Assembly: GCF_000517065.1 (NCBI RefSeq)
Contig: NZ_KI912105.1
Location: forward strand, 1,107,334-1,171,333
DNA length: 64,000 bases
Direction: 5' to 3'
DNA from: Alkaliflexus imshenetskii DSM 15055
Lineage (GTDB): Bacteria; Bacteroidota; Bacteroidia; Bacteroidales; Marinilabiliaceae
Under the pieces are notes generated by a model. That model was given only the letters and a program-made list of their open reading frames with translations. It was not told the DNA's origin and made no database searches. Of the stretch, positions 29,022 to 37,598 are shown one piece after another. How positions within the stretch are numbered: position 1 is the first letter of the stretch; the number at the start of each line of letters is the position of its first letter. Made by a program: the position numbers and the translations under genes.

Positions 29022-29530
29022 ACATTAATTTCAATTGTGTACGCGAACCGCAAGCGGCTTCTATTTATCAAAATTCAGCGATAAGGTAATCAATAAACAC
29101 AAATATACAATTATATGTGGGTGGGTCATCTAAAAAGAGAGCGTATAACCAACTTTCGATTTACTAATTTTTGTTCCCTTTTGCATAGCGCAAGCACGCC
29201 CTTTTTGCTTGTCCATTATTTTCTTTATGCTAACTTATATCATTATAACTGGGCATATCCTGCTTTTCTATTCATCAACTGGCATCATTTACTACTTACA
29301 CCTGCCTGTCCAGAAATAAAATATAAAGAAATCAGCGCTTAGATAAAAGGATGTCTTACATTGACTAACAAATACTTACAAGGCACATATTACTATAAAA
29401 TGCACCCAAAAGAGCTATGGTGGGTTTTACACTTTTTAAAAAAAATGCGATATTCTTTTATTATTTTTTTTCAAAAGATTAACTTTATACCCAAATTTTT
29501 ACACAATCACACCAACTCAACACACACAAC
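29022..29530. other. AT-rich intergenic region
   Basis: 509 bp between the divergent restriction enzyme and the first GH92 gene. It holds a TATATTTG box read leftwards (29107-29100) and a TAACTTTA near-match at 29480-29487 that may be the -7 box of the mannosidase operon. A 75-codon frame at 29115-29342 has no protein-like features, and I do not call it a gene. Confidence 0.35.
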
Positions 29531-32500
29531 ATGAAGCAGCACTGGTATTTTCTTTTGCTCCTGGCCGGCATTCTTGCCTGTAGCCAATCCAACGAAGATT
29601 TAACCAAATATGTGGATCCGATGATTGGCACCGACGCACACGGGCACACATTTCCCGGAGCCACAACACCTTTTGGCATGGTGCAGCTAAGCCCCGATAC
29701 CGGCATTGAAGGCTGGGACTGGTGCAGCGGCTACCACTACTCCGACAGCTCCATCATGGGCTTCTCACACACGCACCTGAGCGGTACCGGTGGCGCCGAC
29801 CTGGGCGACATCCTGATTATGCCGTTTACCGGCCCGCACAAATGGGAACCCGGCTCAAAAGCCAACCCCGACGAGGGTTACCGCTCAAGATTTTCACATG
29901 ATAGAGAGCATGCCCGCGCCGGATACTACTCGGTTTACTTGCAGGATTACGACATCACGGCAGAACTAACCGCTACACCTCGTACCGGCATTCACCGCTA
30001 CTCCTACGGTTCGCAAACTACCTCATCGGTTATAATCGATTTAAAACACGGCATTTCAGACCAGCCACGCGAGTGCTTTATCCAAATAAATGACAACAAC
30101 GAAGTGGTGGGGCTGCGCCGTTCGCAAGGATGGGCTGCCGACCAGTATGTCTATTTTGCCATCAGATTCTCAGCTCCTTTCAAGGCATATACCCTGATGG
30201 CCGACGATGAAATAGTAGAAGGCGTAAATCGGGCAGAAGGACGCAGCGTGAAGCTCATCCTGGACTTTGAACCATTGAAAGACAATGAACTGATTGTAAA
30301 AACAGGTATCTCTGCCGTAGATGTGGATGGCGCCATTAAGAATCTAAATGCCGAAGCGCCACACTGGAAGTTCGACAAGTATCTGAAAGATGCCACCCAA
30401 CTGTGGAACCAGCACCTCAACAGAGTTACCATCAAAGGGGCTTCGCTTGAACAAAAGAGAACGTTTTATACGTCACTTTACCACGCACAGATTGTACCAA
30501 ATCTCTATACCGATGTGGATGGCCGCTACCGTGGCATGGATAAAAACATCCACAAGGCAACAGCTTCGCATCAGATGTACACCATCTTTTCGCTGTGGGA
30601 CACCTTCCGTGCCGTGCACCCGCTCTACACCATCATCGACCCCGAGCGTAATACCGAGTTCATCAACACCATGCTCACACAGTATCAGCAGCATGGCTTA
30701 TTACCAGTCTGGGAACTAATGGCCAACGAAACCGGCACCATGATTGGATATCACTCCATCCCTGTGATTTGGGATGCCTGGCAAAAAGGACAACGTGGAT
30801 TTGATGCCGAATTGGCACTGGAAGCGATGATTACATCAGCCATGATGGACCACATCGGTCTGGCCGACTACAAATCAGTGGGATTCATCCCAATGGAGCG
30901 TGAAGGCAACAGCGTTTCGAAAAATGTGGAATACGCCTACGACGACTGGTGCATTGCCCAAATGGCCAAAGCACTTGGAAAAGATGACATATACCGGGAG
31001 TTTATCAAGCGGTCGCAAAACTACCGCAATGTGTTTGACACATCCGTTGGGTTCCTGAGAGGTCGCCGTGCCGACGGAAGCTGGCGCGTACCTTTCGACC
31101 CCATCGAGAGCAGCATTTTAGGCTCAGGTGATTTCACCGAAGGCAACTCATGGCACTACACCTTTTTTGCGCCACACGATGTATCCGGCCTGAAGCAACT
31201 CATGGGTGGAGCTGATGCCTTTGCCGCCAAAATTGATGAGATGTTCGACCAGGAGCCGGTGGTGACCAACGAGCATGCACATGACATCTCCGGCCTCATC
31301 GGTCAATACGCGCAGGGCAACGAACCCAGTCACCATGTGGCCTACCTCTATAATTTTGCCGGTCAGCCCTGGAAAACGCAGGAAAGAGTGGCCTTGATAC
31401 TCGACTCTCTCTACACCGACAAACCGGATGGCATCAGCGGAAACGAAGATTGCGGACAGCTTTCGGCCTGGTACATCTTCTCTGCGGCAGGTTTTTATCC
31501 GGTAACTCCGGGAAGTGGGGAATATATCATTGGCACACCATTGTTTGAAGAAACCACTTTCAACCTGTCAAAAGGAAAAAAATTCACAGTAAAAGCCAAA
31601 GGGAGAACCCCAAAAGCATTTTACATTCAATCGGCCACCCTCAATGGCAAACCGCTGGAACGCTCATTTATCCGTCATGAGGAGATTATGAATGGTGGTG
31701 AACTTGTTTTCGTGATGGGCGAAAAACCTAACAAACAATGGGCCAGCCAGGCGGAAAATCGTCCGGTGACCTCCATCCCGGCTGATTTGAGACTTTCTCC
31801 CATCGAAGAGAGAATGGTGTTCGCACCCTATATCAAAGAGACACAATCACTCTTTGGCAATGAAAAAACCATAGAGATTTTGTGCAACACACCGGGCGTG
31901 AACATACACTATACAATGAACGGACAGGAACCAACCACTGCCGACCCATTGTACACTTCTCCTATTCGCCTCAACAAAACGGCGTTGATTAAAGCACGCG
32001 CTTTTAAAGATGGTATGACGCCCAGCGAATTGCTCACACGGGAATTTATCAGAGCCCATTTCAATAGTAGAGGAACCGGTTTCCCTTCCATTAAATACAA
32101 CATTCCCGCATCGCGTCCTTACACAGCAGCAGGCGAAATGGCGCTTATCGACGGTTACCGTGGCACAAAGGATTTCCACGATGGCCGATGGCTCGGCTTT
32201 AACCGAAACATGGATGTGACAGTTGATTTGGGAGCGGCCAAACCGGTGACACAGGTAAGGGTATCGTTTAAGAGGAATGTGGGCTCATGGATTCTGATTC
32301 CGCAACAGATAGAGATTTTTGGCTCCAACGACAACCGGAACTTCACTTCCATTGGCAAAACAATCACCGAGACCTTGCAAGGCGAACATGAATCCATTGT
32401 ACGTGAATTTGCTTTTCCGGTAAAACAAACCTACAGGTATTACCAGATAAAAGCCACAAGCATGCCACAACTGCCCGATTGGCACATGGGTGCCGGCAAC

Positions 32501-32542
32501 AGACCCTGGATTTTTGCTGATGAAATTATTTTTGAATATTAA
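29531..32542 (+). CDS. Alpha-mannosidase GH92 with C-terminal F5/8-type carbohydrate-binding domain
   Basis: A 1003-residue lipoprotein (Cys17). The GH92 part (about 22-760) starts with YVDPMIGTDAHGHTFPGATTPFGMVQLSPD and has the conserved HLSGTG, GNEPSHH (Glu598) and GNEDCGQLSAWY (near 639) motifs of Ca2+-dependent exo-alpha-mannosidases. Behind it come a chitobiase-like sandwich (about 778-840; VNIHYTMNGQEPT) and an F5/8-type C discoidin-like domain (about 850-1003; GFNRNMDVTVDLG). The extra domains make it about 240 residues longer than a plain GH92 enzyme and suggest binding to a larger glycan or glycoprotein. It is first in the plus-strand mannose operon. Linkage specificity cannot be read directly. 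Confidence 0.95.
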   Translation: MKQHWYFLLLLAGILACSQSNEDLTKYVDPMIGTDAHGHTFPGATTPFGMVQLSPDTGIEGWDWCSGYHYSDSSIMGFSHTHLSGTGGADLGDILIMPFTGPHKWEPGSKANPDEGYRSRFSHDREHARAGYYSVYLQDYDITAELTATPRTGIHRYSYGSQTTSSVIIDLKHGISDQPRECFIQINDNNEVVGLRRSQGWAADQYVYFAIRFSAPFKAYTLMADDEIVEGVNRAEGRSVKLILDFEPLKDNELIVKTGISAVDVDGAIKNLNAEAPHWKFDKYLKDATQLWNQHLNRVTIKGASLEQKRTFYTSLYHAQIVPNLYTDVDGRYRGMDKNIHKATASHQMYTIFSLWDTFRAVHPLYTIIDPERNTEFINTMLTQYQQHGLLPVWELMANETGTMIGYHSIPVIWDAWQKGQRGFDAELALEAMITSAMMDHIGLADYKSVGFIPMEREGNSVSKNVEYAYDDWCIAQMAKALGKDDIYREFIKRSQNYRNVFDTSVGFLRGRRADGSWRVPFDPIESSILGSGDFTEGNSWHYTFFAPHDVSGLKQLMGGADAFAAKIDEMFDQEPVVTNEHAHDISGLIGQYAQGNEPSHHVAYLYNFAGQPWKTQERVALILDSLYTDKPDGISGNEDCGQLSAWYIFSAAGFYPVTPGSGEYIIGTPLFEETTFNLSKGKKFTVKAKGRTPKAFYIQSATLNGKPLERSFIRHEEIMNGGELVFVMGEKPNKQWASQAENRPVTSIPADLRLSPIEERMVFAPYIKETQSLFGNEKTIEILCNTPGVNIHYTMNGQEPTTADPLYTSPIRLNKTALIKARAFKDGMTPSELLTREFIRAHFNSRGTGFPSIKYNIPASRPYTAAGEMALIDGYRGTKDFHDGRWLGFNRNMDVTVDLGAAKPVTQVRVSFKRNVGSWILIPQQIEIFGSNDNRNFTSIGKTITETLQGEHESIVREFAFPVKQTYRYYQIKATSMPQLPDWHMGAGNRPWIFADEIIFEY

Positions 32543-34866
32543 TGGCTTATCATAGAAACAAAACAATGCATAACCATAAGATTTTCATCTTTATATTGAT
32601 TGCAATCCTAACCGGATGTTCCGTCACGGAGCATCCGGGCGAGGAGCGCCTTACCTCACTCGTAAATCCATTCATGGGAACCGAAGGACCGGGTAATACC
32701 TATCCGGGTGCCACCGTTCCGTTTGGGATGGTACAGCTGAGTCCCGACATCGGATATTCGGGCTGGGACCGCATCGCTGGCTATTACTGGCCCGACTCTA
32801 TCATCACCGGATTCAGCCACTTGCACCTCTCAGGAACCGGCGCCGGCGACCTCTATGACATTCTTCTGGCACCGGTAAATAGCAAAGCCACAAAAACAAC
32901 ACCCGAAAACGGTAACCGCCCCTATTCACTTTTCAGCCACGACAACGAACATGCAGAACCGGGGTATTATCAGGTATTTCTTCAGGATTACGGCATAAAT
33001 GCCGAACTCACCGCCACACAACGCACCGGCATCCACCGCTACACCTTTCCCGAAGATGACAATTCAGGCTTCATCATCGACCTGGGTTATGCCCTAAATT
33101 GGGACCGTCCGGTGGAGACATTTATCCGCATCGAAAACGAAAGAACCATATCGGGCTACCGATACTCCTCAGGATGGGCCGCCGACCAGCGCGTCTATTT
33201 TGTGGCAGAATTTTCAAAACCTGCGAAGCATATCAAGCTTTTCCTTAACAACGAATTGGTTGATACCAACGATGTGAAAGGCGTAAACACAAAGGTCGAC
33301 CTGCGTTTTGCCACCACTTCGGGTGAGCAGGTTGTGGTGAAGGTGGGCATATCCAGCGCAAACATTGAAGGCGCCGCAGCAGCCATAAGAAAAGAAGCTG
33401 CCGGATGGGATTTTGACGCCATCCGTAAGGATGCATCTGATGCCTGGGAAAACGAACTCAGTAAAATCAGGGTAAAATCAGACAATGAGGTGTGGAAACG
33501 CACCTTCTACACCACCCTCTACCAATCCATGCTGGCACCGACACTATACAGCGATGCCAACGGAAATTATAAAGGTGCCGATGGCAACTATCACTCTGCC
33601 GATGGTTATGATAAGTATGACACCTTCTCGCTTTGGGATACCTTCAGAGCTGCCCATCCGCTATACACCATCATGGACCCCCACCGGGTGCCGCACATGG
33701 TTAAATCCATGATGAGCCATTATCGTGAAACCGGACTTCTGCCAGTGTGGTCCATGCAAGGCAATGAAACAGATATGATGATTGGTTATCATGCCGTTCC
33801 GGTTATTGTGGATGCTTGGTTTAAAGGCCTGCTGGAAGGGTTTGATACAGAGGAGTTATTCGCAGCCCTTAAATCTAACGCCATGTCGGACGGGCACGGC
33901 ATAAAGGAATATCGTGAATTGGGTTATGTGCCCCTCTCCTTCGACCACGAAAACTGGTCAGTGTCCAAAACCGTTGAATACGCTTACAACGACTGGTGCA
34001 TCGCCATCATGGCCAAAGAGTTGGGTAAAACAGATGACTTCAACTACTTTATGAAACGTGCAGAAAACTGGAAAAACCATTTCGATGACGAAACCGGTTT
34101 CCTGCGACCAAAGTATGCCAACGGCAGTTTTCTTGAGGATTTTGTGGCTCGTGACTACACCGACCACTACTGCGAGAGCAATGCGTGGCACTATTTCTGG
34201 TTTGTGCCTCAACACATTGAAGCCCTGCGCGACAAATTGGGGCGTGACCGTTTCAGCGCCCGGTTGGACAGCATGTTCTCCTACGACCCATATCCGGAAG
34301 ATGACCTGCCAATTTTCAGTACAGGCATGATTGGACAATATGTGCATGGCAACGAACCCAGTCACCACGTGGCATACCTCTATCTGCATACCGGCGAAGC
34401 ATGGAAAGCACAGGAGAAAATACGTGAAATTCTGACAACCATGTATGCACCAGAACCTTATGGCCATTGCGGCAACGAAGACTGCGGTCAAATGTCGGCC
34501 TGGTATGTATTCAGTTCACTGGGCATTTACCCGGTTAATCCGGCCACAGGTGTCTATCTCATCGGCAGTCCCTTATGGGAAGAGGCCGTGATATCCGTTG
34601 GCGACAACAAGCAGTTTGCGGTAATGGCGCCGGGCATCACCAAAGAGAAAAAATATGTCCGAAAGGTGACACTGAACGGACGTGCACTCACCAATCCCTG
34701 GATAACGCACCCCGACATCATGAACGGCGGTATCCTGGAGTTCGAAATGTCGGAAACACCTGACAAGTCGCTCTGGACAGATGTTACCAAGGTGCCCTAT
34801 ATGCAACTGATACCGTTTTCGGCAAAAAACAGGCAGGTCGCATGTTGCAGCGCCCCGCACAGGTGA
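32542..34866 (+). CDS. Alpha-mannosidase GH92 (second copy)
   Basis: A 774-residue GH92 lipoprotein with NPFMGTEGPGNTYPGATVPFGMVQLSPD-like start, HLSGTGAGDLYD, GNEPSHHVAYLY and GNEDCGQMSAWY. Its ATG overlaps the TAA of the previous gene (TAATG), so it is translationally coupled to it. A second Met at 32566, eight codons in, directly precedes the signal core (lipobox Cys26 in the longer form) and is an equally good start. It closely resembles the N-terminal part of the first GH92, so the pair may be a tandem duplication followed by gain or loss of binding domains. The usual role is trimming alpha-1,2, 1,3 or 1,6 mannose from N-glycans. Confidence 0.95.
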   Translation: MAYHRNKTMHNHKIFIFILIAILTGCSVTEHPGEERLTSLVNPFMGTEGPGNTYPGATVPFGMVQLSPDIGYSGWDRIAGYYWPDSIITGFSHLHLSGTGAGDLYDILLAPVNSKATKTTPENGNRPYSLFSHDNEHAEPGYYQVFLQDYGINAELTATQRTGIHRYTFPEDDNSGFIIDLGYALNWDRPVETFIRIENERTISGYRYSSGWAADQRVYFVAEFSKPAKHIKLFLNNELVDTNDVKGVNTKVDLRFATTSGEQVVVKVGISSANIEGAAAAIRKEAAGWDFDAIRKDASDAWENELSKIRVKSDNEVWKRTFYTTLYQSMLAPTLYSDANGNYKGADGNYHSADGYDKYDTFSLWDTFRAAHPLYTIMDPHRVPHMVKSMMSHYRETGLLPVWSMQGNETDMMIGYHAVPVIVDAWFKGLLEGFDTEELFAALKSNAMSDGHGIKEYRELGYVPLSFDHENWSVSKTVEYAYNDWCIAIMAKELGKTDDFNYFMKRAENWKNHFDDETGFLRPKYANGSFLEDFVARDYTDHYCESNAWHYFWFVPQHIEALRDKLGRDRFSARLDSMFSYDPYPEDDLPIFSTGMIGQYVHGNEPSHHVAYLYLHTGEAWKAQEKIREILTTMYAPEPYGHCGNEDCGQMSAWYVFSSLGIYPVNPATGVYLIGSPLWEEAVISVGDNKQFAVMAPGITKEKKYVRKVTLNGRALTNPWITHPDIMNGGILEFEMSETPDKSLWTDVTKVPYMQLIPFSAKNRQVACCSAPHR

Positions 34867-34903
34867 GATTAAATCTGAACGAAACAATTAAATAAATGAT
34901 AAC

Positions 34904-37432
34904 ATGAGCCGTTACTTTTTCCTTTTCAGCGCCATTGCTCTGACCCTATTGACTGGCTGTTCCAAACAGCAGTTGCTCACCGAAACCAGAGAATTACACA
35001 GCAACTGGGAATTCAGGCAGGCCGACAAAACAGTCTGGTTGCCAGCATCCGTTCCGGGATGTGTACATACCGACCTGATGGCTGCCGGCCTCATCGATGA
35101 CCCATTCTTCAGATCGAACGAAGACTCAGTGCAATGGATTGGTGAAAAGGACTGGGTGTATCGCTCATCGTTCAATATTTCCCGGGCCGATTTAGCCACG
35201 CCGCGCATCGACCTGGTTTTCGAAGGGCTTGACACGCACGCCAAAGTGAAACTCAACGGGCAGGCGATTTTGGCTGCCGACAATATGTTTCGTACCTGGA
35301 CGACAGAGGTAAAAGAACTTCTGACAGAGGGTGAAAACAGTCTGGAAATTCATTTCCGCTCGCCACAGCAATACAACGAAGAGAAAGCGGCCGAACTATC
35401 CTACGTTCTGCCAGAAGATGAACGGGTGCACTCGCGCAAAGCCCAATACCAGTTTGGTTGGGACTGGGGGCCTAAACTCGTCACCTCGGGCATTTGGCGT
35501 CCGGTTTACCTGCAACTGCACAAAGGGCCGCACATGCGCGATCTGTTTGTGCGTGCTCAGGAAATAACCAACGCAAAAGCAACCTATCTGGCCAGTCTGG
35601 AAGTTGATGCTATTGAATCCGGCAAAGCGATTGTAACCATAAGCAGTCCCACAAACAAGTTCAAAAAAGAGACCAAAACGATACACCTCAACAAAGGCAA
35701 CAATGAGGTCGCGTTGCAATTCGCAATCAACAATCCGGAACTGTGGTGGCCCAACGGAATGGGAAATCAGCCGCTTTACGATGTGGATATCACCCTGAAA
35801 TCAAACCAGGGCACACAGACCATACGCAAGCGCATTGGCGTGCGTACAATTGAACTGGTGCAAACCCCTGACCAATATGGCAGTTCGTTTGAGTTTCATG
35901 TGAACGGCATACCATTTTTTGCCAAAGGAGCCAATTTTATTCCGTTGGAGAGTTTCCCATCACGCCTCACATACAAGGATTACGAAGATGCCATTGTGGA
36001 TGCTGTAAAGGCCAACTACAACATGCTTCGCATCTGGGGTGGCGGCATTTATGAAGATGATGCGTTTTACGATTTGTGTGATGAACATGGTATCTTGGTC
36101 TGGCAGGACTTCATGTTTGCCTGTGCCATGTATCCCGGCGACGAACCCTTTCTCAACAATGTTAGAGAAGAGGTTATGCAGGTAGTGAAAAAACTACGGA
36201 ACCACACCTCTATCGCACTCTGGTGTGGAAACAACGAAATTCAAAACGGCTGGTTCGATTGGGGCTGGCAAAACAAGTTTGGCTATTCTGCGCAGGACAG
36301 CCTCGAAGTGTGGGGACACTACGAAAAAGTATTTCATGAAATCATTCCCCAGATACTTGAAAAAGAAGACCCCACACGCCAATACTGGCCATCCTCTCCA
36401 TCATACGGATGGGGTCACAAGGAAGCAACAACCATGGGCGACAACCATTACTGGGGTGTTTGGTGGGGCAAGGAACCATTTGAAATGTACCGGAAAAGAG
36501 TGAGTCGCTTCATGAGTGAGTTCGGCTTTCAATCGTTTCCTGACTGGAGCACCATCAAGACTTTCACCCTTCCCGAAGACCGTCACTTGTGGTCATCGGT
36601 AATGCGCACGCACCAAAAACACCCCATTGGCAACGAAACCATCGATGAATACATGAAACGCTGGTATCCGGAACCAAAGGATTTTGAATCATACGTGTAT
36701 GTGAGTCAGATTTTACAAGCTGAAGGCATGATGATTGGCATTGCAGCGCACCGTCAGGCCATGCCGTACAGCATGGGAACGCTTTATTGGCAGTTTAACG
36801 ACTGCTGGCCCGTAGCATCGTGGTCGAGCCGCGACTATTACGGAAACTGGAAAGCCATGCACTACTACGTGCGCAAAGCCTTCGACAACCTCTTCCTCTC
36901 GCCGTTGGAAGAGAATGGCCAGCTCTCACTATTCCTGATTTCAGACCTTACAGAATCATCGGCCGCAGAGATGAAAATATCGCTCTTCGATTTTGAAGGA
37001 AACAGACTAAAAGAGATTGTTAAGCCCATTGAAATTAAAACCAACAGCCACCTTGTTTTTGAGAGTCCGGTGAAGGAACTTCTTGCCGGAGCTTCTGCAA
37101 AATCTTCGGTAATGAAGGCTGAACTAATGCAGAATGGCTCTCTGCTGGCCGATTGTCACCACTTTTTCGACCTCCCCAAAAATCTGGCGCTTAAGCCTGT
37201 TGTTGTGGAAGCAAAAACAGAAAAATCGGCCAAAGGTTATGAAGTTACCGTTTCGGCAGACTATCTGGCCAGGCACGTGTTACTTTCTGTGGATGGTGTT
37301 TCAGGATGGTGGAGCAACAACTATTTTGACCTGATTCCCGGAGAATCACAAACAGTGACATTTGAAACCAATGAGTCTATAGCCGATTTCGAAAAGCGAC
37401 TCAGAATTGTTTCACTGGCAGATGCTTTTTAA
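34904..37432 (+). CDS. Beta-mannosidase GH2 lipoprotein
   Basis: An 842-residue GH2 enzyme with lipobox Cys19. VPGCVHTDLMAAGLIDDPF, QFGWDWGP and RIWGGGIYEDDAFYDLCDE are typical of beta-mannosidases. The acid/base is Glu445 in WCGNNEIQNGW and the nucleophile Glu539 in FMSEFGFQSFP. It removes the single beta-1,4-mannose that remains on the chitobiose core after the GH92 enzymes have acted. Its place directly after two GH92 genes (37 bp gap) and before another GH92 and a hexosaminidase fits that order of attack. Length is normal and no domain is missing. Confidence 0.95.
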   Translation: MSRYFFLFSAIALTLLTGCSKQQLLTETRELHSNWEFRQADKTVWLPASVPGCVHTDLMAAGLIDDPFFRSNEDSVQWIGEKDWVYRSSFNISRADLATPRIDLVFEGLDTHAKVKLNGQAILAADNMFRTWTTEVKELLTEGENSLEIHFRSPQQYNEEKAAELSYVLPEDERVHSRKAQYQFGWDWGPKLVTSGIWRPVYLQLHKGPHMRDLFVRAQEITNAKATYLASLEVDAIESGKAIVTISSPTNKFKKETKTIHLNKGNNEVALQFAINNPELWWPNGMGNQPLYDVDITLKSNQGTQTIRKRIGVRTIELVQTPDQYGSSFEFHVNGIPFFAKGANFIPLESFPSRLTYKDYEDAIVDAVKANYNMLRIWGGGIYEDDAFYDLCDEHGILVWQDFMFACAMYPGDEPFLNNVREEVMQVVKKLRNHTSIALWCGNNEIQNGWFDWGWQNKFGYSAQDSLEVWGHYEKVFHEIIPQILEKEDPTRQYWPSSPSYGWGHKEATTMGDNHYWGVWWGKEPFEMYRKRVSRFMSEFGFQSFPDWSTIKTFTLPEDRHLWSSVMRTHQKHPIGNETIDEYMKRWYPEPKDFESYVYVSQILQAEGMMIGIAAHRQAMPYSMGTLYWQFNDCWPVASWSSRDYYGNWKAMHYYVRKAFDNLFLSPLEENGQLSLFLISDLTESSAAEMKISLFDFEGNRLKEIVKPIEIKTNSHLVFESPVKELLAGASAKSSVMKAELMQNGSLLADCHHFFDLPKNLALKPVVVEAKTEKSAKGYEVTVSADYLARHVLLSVDGVSGWWSNNYFDLIPGESQTVTFETNESIADFEKRLRIVSLADAF

Positions 37433-37487
37433 TGAGAACAAACAGAGCATGTGAGAATTTGGATGTGAGTCACCACACCTCTAATCA

Positions 37488-37553
37488 TCTAACATCTGAT
37501 TATCTAACATCTAACCATCTCACATCTAATTATCTTACATCTATTTCCCTAAA
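37488..37553. repeat. AT-rich intergenic repeat, copy 2 (single orientation)
   Basis: A run of CTAATCATCTAACATCTGATTATC-like words in the right-arm orientation, with about five repeats of ATCTAA(C/T)CATCT type. A left arm is weak or missing here (only GGATGTGAG near 37461). It lies in the 166-bp gap between the beta-mannosidase and the third GH92. Confidence 0.65.
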
Positions 37554-37598
37554 CCCGTTGCCCTCATTCGTAGAAGTGAAATTTTAAAAAACATAAAT

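Noticed and set aside
29115-29342. Plus-strand open frame of 75 codons in the gap before the first GH92
   Set aside because: No ribosome site, domain or signal, and an AT-rich random-looking amino acid content.
37488-37553. Repeated words that might be a CRISPR array
   Set aside because: Repeat units are short, irregular and without spacers, and no cas genes are present.
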